This document shows positions 1 through 5,716 of a stretch of 6,297 nt of DNA, one piece after another. The first letter of the stretch is position 1, and every line of letters starts with the position of its first letter. Both the position numbers and the translations under genes were made by a program. A model generated the notes under the pieces. It saw only the letters and a list, made by a program, of their open reading frames with translations. It made no database searches and had not been told where the DNA came from. The stretch lies in the NCBI GenBank assembly GCA_034428595.1, contig DAOUHO010000112.1, positions 1 to 6,297 on the forward strand. The letters are read 5' to 3'. The DNA comes from JAJECS01 sp034428595. GTDB taxonomy: Bacteria; Chloroflexota; UBA11872.

Positions 1-2
1 GC

Positions 3-917
3 CGCTACACCTACATGGGCTCGCGCGGGCTGCCGACGCAGGTGCTCAGCGCTATCGACATCGCGCTCTGGGACATCAAGGGCAAGGCGCTGGAGCGCCC
101 GATCTACGACCTGCTCGGGGGCAAGGTTCGCGAGACCGTGCCGGTCTACGCCAACGCGTGGTGGCCGGACGACGCGGTCGAGCCACAGGCGTTCGCCGAC
201 GCGGCGCTGGAAACCGTCGCCAGGGGCCACCAGGCGTTGAAGATCGACCCCTTCTTCGAAATGGCCGAAGCGTTCTACGCGTACGTGAGCGGCGAGATCA
301 CGCCCGAGCACGAGTCGCGCGGAATCGCTCGCATCGCGGCCATTCGCGAGGCCGTCGGGCCAAACGTCCACATCCTCATCGACGCCCACGGCCAGTACGA
401 CGTGCCCAGCGCCATCCGCGTCGCGGACCGCCTGGCCGAGCTGGACATTGCCTGGCTCGAGGAGCCGGTGCCGCCGGAGAGCCACGACGCGCTGCGGCAG
501 GTGCGCGAGAACACCGCTGTGCCCATCTGCGTGGGCGAGCGGCTGTTCACACGCTTCGACTTCGCGCCGATCCTCGAGCGGCGTCTCGCCGACTTCGTCA
601 TGCCCGACGTGTGCTGGACCGGCGGCATCAGCGAGCTGCGGCGCATCGGCGCCCTGGCGGAGGCCCACTACGTGCCCCTGAGCCCGCACAACGCCGCCGG
701 CCCCATCCAGATCGCGGCCGGCTCGCACGTGGGTCTGACGACGCCGAACTTCTACCGCCTGGAGCACGCCATGAACTGGATCCCCGCCTACAACGCGCCA
801 CTGCTCGAGCCGCTGGGGTTTGAGCGCGACTTCATTACGGTGAGCGACCGGCCGGGCCTGGGCATCGACATCGACGAGGGCTACCTGGAGCGGCACCGCT
901 ACACGGCGTCCGAATGA
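3..917 (+). CDS. Enolase-superfamily sugar-acid dehydratase (MR/MLE family), 5' end cut by window
   Basis: This is the C-terminal 304 residues of a mandelate racemase/muconate lactonizing enzyme family protein. The reading frame is open to the left edge, so the ATG at 15 is internal, not the start. About 80-90 residues of the N-terminal capping domain are probably missing. Counting from base 3, the barrel carries a Lys in ALKID (K80), DAH (D127 as metal ligand, H129 as likely base), E153 in WLEEP, E179 in VGER, and an Asp/His pair (D202, H229 in SPHNAAGP). Three acidic Mg ligands plus this His/Asp set are typical of acid-sugar dehydratases such as the galactonate and mannonate dehydratase groups, which convert an aldonate to a 2-keto-3-deoxy acid in the cytoplasm. 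The substrate cannot be assigned. The stop TGA overlaps the ATG of the next gene (ATGA), indicating co-transcription and coupled translation. Confidence 0.92.
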   Translation, partial: RYTYMGSRGLPTQVLSAIDIALWDIKGKALERPIYDLLGGKVRETVPVYANAWWPDDAVEPQAFADAALETVARGHQALKIDPFFEMAEAFYAYVSGEITPEHESRGIARIAAIREAVGPNVHILIDAHGQYDVPSAIRVADRLAELDIAWLEEPVPPESHDALRQVRENTAVPICVGERLFTRFDFAPILERRLADFVMPDVCWTGGISELRRIGALAEAHYVPLSPHNAAGPIQIAAGSHVGLTTPNFYRLEHAMNWIPAYNAPLLEPLGFERDFITVSDRPGLGIDIDEGYLERHRYTASE

Positions 918-2182
918 AGATCACCGGCGTCGAGCGCATCGAGCTTGACGTCGGGTTCACCCCGCGCACCGAGCCGCACATGCGGCGCGGCATCACCAAC
1001 TTCTCGCTCATCGAGGTCTGCCGCGTCACCACCGACACCGGCGTCGTCGGCTGGGGCGAGTCTCGCGCCATGCACAACTGGGACCGCGACATGGCCGCCG
1101 TGGACGCCGGAGTCATCGGTCGCAATCCGGCGGAGCTGCTCTGGCGCGACGAGCTTGGCTCGGGCCTGCAGCAGGCCATGTTCGATCTCACCGGCAAGGC
1201 GCTCGGCGTCCCCGTGCACCGGCTCATCGGCCGCCAGGCGCGCGCCTGGGTCCCGCTGGCGTGGTGGTGCTATGACATGCCGCCGGAGGATTGGGCCGCC
1301 GAGGCCGAGGACGCCATCGCCGCGGGCTTCACGGCCTTCAAGCTCAAGCCCCGTCCCTGGTTCGACCTGACGGCGCAGATTGAGGCCATCAGCGCCGCCA
1401 CCCCGGACCACGCCAGCTTCGATCTCGATTTCAACGGCTTCCTGCTAGACGCCGGATTCGCGCAGCAGGTCCTGGCCGAGCTCGAGGCCTTCCCCAAGAT
1501 CCACATGTTCGAGACGCCCATCCCCCAGCGCGACGTCGCCGGCAACGCCACGCTGCGAGCCAAATCCCGCCGCGCCATCGCGCTCCATTTCGAAGAGCCG
1601 GACTTCCTCACCGCCATGCGCGAGCACGTTTGCGACGGTTTCGCGGGGCATGGTGAAGGCGTCGCCGCCACGCTGCACTATGCCGCGCTGGCCCACGCGG
1701 CCAACCTGCCGTTCTTCGTGCAACTCGTGGGGACGGGCATCACCACCGCCTTCGCCGCCCACCTCGCCGCCGCGCTGCCCGCCGCCCGCTGGCCCGCCGT
1801 CACCGCCCTGAACGTCTACGCCGACGACCTGATTCGCGAGCCGCTCGATATCCAGCGCGGCTACGTCCGCGTACCCGAGGCGCCCGGCCTGGGCATCGAG
1901 GTCGACGAGCAGGCGCTGGAGAACCTACGCCGCGACGCCGCCGGCCCCAAGCCCCTGCCCCGCGCCATTTACACCGTGCGCTGGCCCTACGGACGCACCG
2001 CCGAATACGTGTCCGTTCGCGCCTACGAGCGTGACTTCACGGTCGGCAACCAGCCGGTGTTCGAGCGGGGCGTCACGCTCACCGCGCGCGAGGACGACGG
2101 CAGCGTCGAGTTCGACAACCGCTACCGCGCCGTGGCGTCAGCCGGGATCCCTCCCCCCTCGCTTCCAATTCCCTCGTTCTAG
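914..2182 (+). CDS. Atypical enolase-superfamily protein with C-terminal extension
   Basis: This 422-residue protein has the MR/MLE layout. The N-terminal cap runs from MKITGVERIE to WGES (about residues 47-50), followed by a TIM barrel with FKLKP (K143, K145), a DLDFNG strand (D172, N174) and FETPIP (E200). Beyond that it departs from the canonical pattern. The third-ligand strand reads ALHFEEPD, so E227 or E228 may substitute for the usual GE. The region after DGF (D241) reads GHGEG. The strand that usually ends in a catalytic His reads FVQLVGTG, with Q270. The reaction therefore cannot be assumed; epimerase, dehydratase or a non-catalytic role are all possible. After the usual family end (PEAPGLGIEVDEQ, about residues 321-333) there are roughly 90 more residues. 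The last dozen or so are proline-rich and run into intergenic repeat-like DNA. The start is set by the ATGA overlap with the upstream gene; no strong Shine-Dalgarno is seen. Confidence 0.9.
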   Translation: MKITGVERIELDVGFTPRTEPHMRRGITNFSLIEVCRVTTDTGVVGWGESRAMHNWDRDMAAVDAGVIGRNPAELLWRDELGSGLQQAMFDLTGKALGVPVHRLIGRQARAWVPLAWWCYDMPPEDWAAEAEDAIAAGFTAFKLKPRPWFDLTAQIEAISAATPDHASFDLDFNGFLLDAGFAQQVLAELEAFPKIHMFETPIPQRDVAGNATLRAKSRRAIALHFEEPDFLTAMREHVCDGFAGHGEGVAATLHYAALAHAANLPFFVQLVGTGITTAFAAHLAAALPAARWPAVTALNVYADDLIREPLDIQRGYVRVPEAPGLGIEVDEQALENLRRDAAGPKPLPRAIYTVRWPYGRTAEYVSVRAYERDFTVGNQPVFERGVTLTAREDDGSVEFDNRYRAVASAGIPPPSLPIPSF

Positions 2183-2190
2183 ATGGGAAT
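2168..2190. repeat. Short inverted repeat across the stop codon
   Basis: ATTCCC at 2168-2173 is complementary to GGGAAT at 2185-2190, with an 11-base loop that contains the TAG stop (2180-2182) of the enolase-superfamily gene. No T-run follows, so it is at most a weak candidate for a 3' end stem. It may be a degenerate copy of the ATTCC...GGAAT hairpins that occur further on. Confidence 0.35.
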
Positions 2191-2250
2191 GGGTGGCGTG
2201 CTCGACACCGCGGCGCCGAACGTCCATCTCTTCGCCCATTTCCCCCTCAA

Positions 2251-2270
2251 CCCCGTATCGCGGTACGGGG
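2251..2270. repeat. 20-bp near-perfect palindrome
   Basis: CCCCGTA at 2251-2257 pairs with TACGGGG at 2264-2270. The middle six bases TCGCGG add a T-G wobble and a possible CG/CG pair, so the whole 20 bases are almost self-complementary. It lies in the gene-free stretch between a + strand gene ending at 2182 and converging minus-strand genes. It could be an operator-like site, a bidirectional stem at transcript ends, or one module of a dispersed intergenic repeat. Its position next to other inverted repeats favours the last. No T-run follows on either side. Confidence 0.6.
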
Positions 2271-2283
2271 CAGGCTCTTGCCT

Positions 2284-2399
2284 TCTCCCACGAGGAGACC
2301 TTTGAAGAGCCCGCTAGGGGCGCCTTCAGATTCAACCGAACTGGATTCCGGCCTCCGCCGGAATGACGGAGGGGTTACACAAAGGTCTCCCAAGGGAGA
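2284..2399. repeat. MITE-like or large hairpin element with terminal inverted repeats
   Basis: GGAGACCTTTG at 2294-2304 is the exact reverse complement of CAAAGGTCTCC at 2380-2390 (11 bp). The match continues outward imperfectly, with TCTCCC at 2284-2289 pairing with GGGAGA at 2394-2399, so each arm is about 20 bases. The arms enclose about 75 bases that include a second, perfect hairpin (2345-2364). There is no transposase and no obvious flanking target duplication. The element is either a non-autonomous mobile repeat (MITE or REP-like) or a compound structure at the ends of converging transcripts. Together with the palindrome at 2251-2270 it fills the gene-free stretch after 2182. Confidence 0.6.
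2345..2364. repeat. REP-like ATTCCGGC hairpin
   Basis: ATTCCGGC (2345-2352), a 4-base loop CTCC, and GCCGGAAT (2357-2364) form a perfect 8-bp stem. Read on the minus strand, the region translates as VIPAEAGIQ, a peptide that recurs in spurious ORFs over dispersed bacterial intergenic repeats of the type CATTCCGGC...GCCGGAATCCAG. The overall 20-bp ATTCC...GGAAT shape also recalls the Neisseria dRS3 repeat format, though it is not the same sequence. It is likely one copy of a multicopy genomic repeat. Confidence 0.7.
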
Positions 2400-2435
2400 G
2401 GGGACCGGACTCGCTCACGCGGCGTCCTGACCCGA

Positions 2436-2441
2436 TAGAAT
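2436..2441 (+). promoter_or_regulatory. Possible -10 element (TAGAAT)
   Basis: TAGAAT at 2436-2441 resembles the sigma-70-type -10 hexamer TATAAT. It lies about 40 bases before a strong Shine-Dalgarno at 2482-2487, a plausible leader length for the small + strand gene. The -35 position (about 2413-2419) holds only a weak match (CTCACG), so this is a tentative call. Confidence 0.25.
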
Positions 2442-2454
2442 CAAGCCATTGGTC

Positions 2455-2676
2455 ATGCCCCGATGTGCCGACGCTTGGCAGAGGAGGCTCCCCATAAGCG
2501 TCATCCTCGCGCTGCCGCGCTTTTTCGTGCACCTCGTGCGCCGACTCTCGCGCTGGCTAAACCCGTCGCCGGACCAGCGGATGCACTCGACGCGTCACAA
2601 GCGAGATGCGCGTCAACAGGCGCACAACGCCCTGCGCAAGCACTACCCCGGCAGCGGCGGGCCTGGCTGGCGCTAG
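2455..2676 (+). CDS. Possible small basic protein, unknown function
   Basis: The frame is open from the TTG at 2449 and has an ATG at 2455. The best ribosome binding site, however, is AGGAGG at 2482-2487, six bases before an in-frame ATA at 2494, which would give about 60 residues. From 2494 on, the codons have strongly G/C third positions (about 50 of 60), as in the neighbouring genes, which supports coding. The product begins with a hydrophobic/amphipathic stretch (ISVILALPRFFVHLVRRL) and then becomes polar and basic, rich in Arg, His and Gln, ending GGPGWR. This could be a membrane-associated or nucleic-acid-binding small protein. I recognise no family. Its TAG stop (2674-2676) directly abuts the stop of the converging oxidoreductase gene. 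The start could instead be ATG 2455 or GTG 2527, but neither has a good binding site. Confidence 0.45.
   Translation: MPRCADAWQRRLPISVILALPRFFVHLVRRLSRWLNPSPDQRMHSTRHKRDARQQAHNALRKHYPGSGGPGWR
2482..2487 (+). promoter_or_regulatory. Strong Shine-Dalgarno pointing to an ATA codon
   Basis: AGGAGG at 2482-2487 is followed after six bases (CTCCCC) by ATA at 2494-2496, in frame with the small ORF ending at 2676. The spacing is ideal for initiation, but ATA is a very rare start codon. An ATG-to-ATA change or an assembly error is an alternative explanation. Confidence 0.4.
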
Positions 2677-3711
2677 CTAGCCGAAGGGTCGCCGTTCGTT
2701 GCGGTCCAGCGGCAGCGAGATCGGCTTGCCGCCTGCTTCGACCGAGATGTAGGCCGCCTGCATGATCTCGACCGCCCGCAGGCCGTCCTCGCCGGTCAGC
2801 ACCGGCGGCTCGTCGCGCAGCACCCAGGCGGCGAAGCTGTCCCACTCGGTGTCGAACGCCTCCTCGAAGCCATAGCCCTCGAAGAAGGTGGTCTGCATCG
2901 GACCGTCGTGCGTGGCGTAGTGCACCGCCACCTGCCGCGGGTCGTAAGCGATGCCGCCGTGCTCGCAGGCAATCTGATAGCTGAACGACGTGCGGTAGGT
3001 GGCCATGGGAAACGCCGTCGTTACCTGGATCGAGCCCAGCGCGCCGCTGCTGAAGCGCAGGTTCACCGCAATCGCGTCGTCGTAGTCGGTCACGTCGGGA
3101 AACAGCTTCGGACCGGCCATCGCCGAGACCGTTTCGACTTCGCCCAGGTAGTGCCGGATCGTGTCGACGTCGTGCGTCCCGGCCCAGTAGAGCAAGCCGC
3201 CGTTGGTCGCCCGCCGGGACCAGAATCCGTGAATCCGGCGTCCGAAGTAGCCGTGCACGTTAATGGAAAGCGGCTGGCCGAACTCGCCGCTGTCGAGCAG
3301 GCGCTTGATCTCGGCGTGCGCGCCGCGAAAGCGTCGCTTGTGACCGATCATCAGCTTCACGCCGTGCCGATCGGCGGCTTCGATCATGTCGTGGCATTCG
3401 GCCACGGTGATCGCCATCGTCTTCTCGCAGAAGATATGGCGCCCGGCCGCCGCCGCGTCCACCACGATGTCCCGGTGCGTGTTGTGCGGCGTGGCGACGG
3501 CCACCGCGTCGCACTCGCACTCCGCGAGGAGAGCGCGGTAATCGTCCCACCAGGGCGTGTCGTACATTTCGGCGCGATTCCGCGCGGCGTCGGCGTTCAC
3601 GTCGGCGACGCCGACCAGCTCCAGCTCCGGACGCCGGGCGACGATCTTGGCCACCTCGCCGCCGAAGTTCCCGGCGCCGATCAGTCCGACGCGCACAACC
3701 GATTGCGACAT
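2677..3711 (-). CDS. Gfo/Idh/MocA family NAD(P)-dependent oxidoreductase
   Basis: This 344-residue protein is of usual family length. The N-terminal Rossmann fold has GAGNFG at residues 12-17 and an acidic residue after the second strand (VADVN, D37), suggesting NAD preference. The family's EKP motif appears as EKT (E96, K97, T98), which keeps the Lys. The C-terminal domain has GTHDVD with H180 and D183 at the usual catalytic positions, and an earlier GHKRRF segment (residues 123-128). Such enzymes oxidise or reduce sugars, inositols or related polyols in the cytoplasm; the substrate here is unknown. The start is supported by GGGAG seven bases upstream (3719-3723). It is the last gene of the minus-strand operon, 16 bases after the iron-ADH-like gene, and probably supplies or regenerates an oxidised sugar intermediate for the upstream dehydratase and aldolase. 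Confidence 0.93.
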   Translation of the reverse strand: MSQSVVRVGLIGAGNFGGEVAKIVARRPELELVGVADVNADAARNRAEMYDTPWWDDYRALLAECECDAVAVATPHNTHRDIVVDAAAAGRHIFCEKTMAITVAECHDMIEAADRHGVKLMIGHKRRFRGAHAEIKRLLDSGEFGQPLSINVHGYFGRRIHGFWSRRATNGGLLYWAGTHDVDTIRHYLGEVETVSAMAGPKLFPDVTDYDDAIAVNLRFSSGALGSIQVTTAFPMATYRTSFSYQIACEHGGIAYDPRQVAVHYATHDGPMQTTFFEGYGFEEAFDTEWDSFAAWVLRDEPPVLTGEDGLRAVEIMQAAYISVEAGGKPISLPLDRNERRPFG

Positions 3712-3727
3712 GCTCTTGCTCCCGCCG

Positions 3728-4789
3728 CTATGCCGCGTCGATGGCCGCCGCCATCCGCTCGAACGACGCGTCGCTCAGCGTGCGGTGGTGGAACCAGTTG
3801 GGCGGGTTTCCCAGGAGGTCGTGCAGGTTGTTGATGTTGGCGATCACCGCTTTCACCTCGTCCCAGGTGCAGCCGATCTCGGCGGGGCGGTAGCGCACGC
3901 CACAGGCATCGAGCAGCGACTTTGTCTCGTCGAACCCCCACTCGTACACGTGCGCATTGATGAGCGACCCGAGCGACACCACCTCCGAGTGAATCAGCTC
4001 GCGGCCATGCACCCACTCGAATGCGATGACCAAGGTGTGATCGATGCTGCGCGAAATCTTCATGTCGAACGTGGGCACGTCGTACCGCTCGCGGTTGATC
4101 TCGCTGGCGATGCGAATCGCGTCGTCGTTCAGCTGGCCCTCGGCGTCGAGCCCCTCGCTGAATTGCTGGCATCGCTCGCGGACCCAGGCCAGCGTCCCAT
4201 CCGCGGCGGCCTGGTCCATCGGCGGGCCCTCAAGGCCCTGCTCCTCCCACCAGAGCCACGACCCGATGTGCCCGAGATTGCAGATGCACTCGCCCATGCC
4301 GGCCCGGTTGAGATGCGGCGGCGCCGCCGCAATCACGTCGTAGTCGAGCAGCAAGTAGTCCGGCGCCACGGTTTCAAAGCAAAACTCCCAGGTGTCCGCG
4401 CGGCGGATCGCCACCGGCGCCTGGAAGATCGCGCCAGTCGACACAATTGTGGGAATCAGCACCAGCGGCTTTTCCAGCTTCCAGGCGACGTACTTCCCCA
4501 CGTCCAGCGCGTTGCCGCCGCCGATGCCCAGCACCACGTCGGCATCGGGCAATCGGTCGATCAGCGGCTCGACATACTCCTCGGCCATTCCCTGCTGAAA
4601 CTCGAGCTGCCGCGGCGGGTGGGGAAAGAACTCCTCCACCACGGCCCACGCGCTTGGGGACGTGATGGCGAGATACGACGTGTAGGTGGGACCGTAGGCC
4701 GCCAGCAGACCGTGTCCGTAGCGGGCGTCCCACTTCCGGCTATCGAGCACCATGCGCACCTCGTCTTCGCCGCAGCCCGCGGCCATCAT
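3728..4789 (-). CDS. Iron-ADH / glycerol-1-phosphate dehydrogenase-like oxidoreductase
   Basis: This protein of up to 353 residues belongs to the dehydroquinate synthase-like / iron-containing alcohol dehydrogenase superfamily. It has the NAD-binding motif GGGNALDVGK (residues 90-99) and a following VLIPTIVSTGA strand, as in glycerol-1-phosphate dehydrogenases. Candidate metal ligands are E167 in GMGE, where most relatives have Asp, H251 in SIDHTL and H267 in IHSEV. It probably interconverts a carbonyl and an alcohol with NAD(P)H, perhaps on the aldehyde released by the adjacent DapA/NAL-family enzyme (inference). It starts 12 bases after the upstream stop. Two starts are plausible: ATG at 4789, which has little ribosome binding site, or ATG at 4753 (residue 13), preceded by GAGG at 4759-4762 with a 5-base spacing. 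The second looks better and would give 341 residues. Family assignment is firm; the exact reaction is open. Confidence 0.88.
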   Translation of the reverse strand: MMAAGCGEDEVRMVLDSRKWDARYGHGLLAAYGPTYTSYLAITSPSAWAVVEEFFPHPPRQLEFQQGMAEEYVEPLIDRLPDADVVLGIGGGNALDVGKYVAWKLEKPLVLIPTIVSTGAIFQAPVAIRRADTWEFCFETVAPDYLLLDYDVIAAAPPHLNRAGMGECICNLGHIGSWLWWEEQGLEGPPMDQAAADGTLAWVRERCQQFSEGLDAEGQLNDDAIRIASEINRERYDVPTFDMKISRSIDHTLVIAFEWVHGRELIHSEVVSLGSLINAHVYEWGFDETKSLLDACGVRYRPAEIGCTWDEVKAVIANINNLHDLLGNPPNWFHHRTLSDASFERMAAAIDAA

Positions 4790-4801
4790 ACGCCGGAGCG
4801 G

Positions 4802-5716
4802 TCAGTCGACGATCGGGTACCTCTCGGCCAGCCCGAGCCGATCGATCAGCTGCCCGATCTCGTCCCGCGTCGCCGCGTCGATCGCGGGTGCCGGATCACG
4901 CACCGTGGCGTGGTCGATCAGCCCCCGTCGCTTGAGAATCTCCTTGCGCACGGCCCACATCATTCCGGGCCGCGCGTCCATCGCCGTCAGCGGCATCAGG
5001 CGATCCCAGAGCGCGTTCGCGCCCGTCACGTCTCCGTCGTGGAACAGCGCCAGCGTCTCGACAATCACCTCGGGATAGGGATAGCCCGTCATCATGCCGC
5101 TCGATCCGCGCTCCAGCTCCTGCACGAACGACGTGCCGGCGGCGGAGTACAGCGGACGCGCGCCGCCGACCAGGGCCCTCACCGCGCTGAGCCGCTGCGT
5201 CACCGGCTGCCCCTCGACCTTGAACGCGGCCACGCCTTCGACCTCGCGGGCCAGGCGCGCCAGCAGGTCGGCGCTCATGGTCACGCCGCTGGTGTTCGGC
5301 TCGTCCTGGACGATCACGGGAAGGTCGAGCGACGCCGTGACGGCGGCATAGTGGCGCACCACTGCGTCGTCCATGGGCGCCGCAGCGTAAGGCGGCAGCA
5401 CCACCACGCCTTGCGCCCCCAGGCCCGCCCAGCGCCGCCCCAGCTCGACCACCGCAGCCGTCGCCGGCGCATAGGCCGCGACCAGCACCGGCAGTCTCCC
5501 GCCAAGCTCGCGCGTCACAAGCCCGACGACTTCCTCCTGCTCGGCGCGGCTGAGGAACATGGCCTCCGACGCCACGCCGAGCAGAAACAGCCCATCACAG
5601 CCACAGTTCTCGCGGTGACTTAGGAGTCGCACCAGGCTGGCGCGGTCGATTGCGCCGTCGGCGTCGAATGGCGTCTGCAGGATCGAGTAGAACCGCCCGA
5701 GCCGAGCCTCGCTCAC
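4802..5716 (-). CDS. DapA/NAL-family aldolase or lyase (dihydrodipicolinate synthase-like)
   Basis: This 304-residue (beta/alpha)8 class I aldolase-type protein is of normal family length. The Schiff-base Lys is K166 in AAFKVEG. The usual GTTGE substrate-binding motif reads GVASEA (residues 47-52). The strand that normally carries the YNxP tyrosine reads VQDEPNTSG (residues 136-144), so that Tyr is missing. This argues against genuine dihydrodipicolinate synthase and for a catabolic member, for example one acting on 2-keto-3-deoxy sugar acids. GTG at 5716 is the start because it overlaps the TGA of the upstream dehydratase as GTGA. The frame stays open for 115 codons further upstream, but that part only shadows the dehydratase gene and has no family similarity. 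It probably acts on the dehydratase product to release pyruvate and an aldehyde, or dehydrates it further (inference). Confidence 0.92.
   Translation of the reverse strand: MSEARLGRFYSILQTPFDADGAIDRASLVRLLSHRENCGCDGLFLLGVASEAMFLSRAEQEEVVGLVTRELGGRLPVLVAAYAPATAAVVELGRRWAGLGAQGVVVLPPYAAAPMDDAVVRHYAAVTASLDLPVIVQDEPNTSGVTMSADLLARLAREVEGVAAFKVEGQPVTQRLSAVRALVGGARPLYSAAGTSFVQELERGSSGMMTGYPYPEVIVETLALFHDGDVTGANALWDRLMPLTAMDARPGMMWAVRKEILKRRGLIDHATVRDPAPAIDAATRDEIGQLIDRLGLAERYPIVD

Noticed and set aside
2031..2366. + strand 111-codon ORF running from the enolase-superfamily gene into the intergenic repeat
   Set aside because: It overlaps the supported gene out of frame, then reads through inverted repeats. 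There is no ribosome binding site or domain.
2284..2399. CRISPR array or intrinsic terminator
   Set aside because: There are no regularly spaced direct repeats, and no T-run follows the stems on either strand.
2332..2532. Minus-strand 66-codon ORF containing VIPAEAGIQ
   Set aside because: It is a translation of the REP-like repeat, a well-known source of spurious short proteins.
2908..3834. 308-codon + strand open frame opposite the Gfo/Idh/MocA gene
   Set aside because: It is the antisense shadow of a clear oxidoreductase gene, with no family features.
3557..5623. Very long open frame on the + strand (688 codons) opposite the minus-strand operon
   Set aside because: It lies antisense to three well-supported enzyme genes and its translation is rich in Arg, His and Val without any recognisable domain. 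This is a high-GC shadow.
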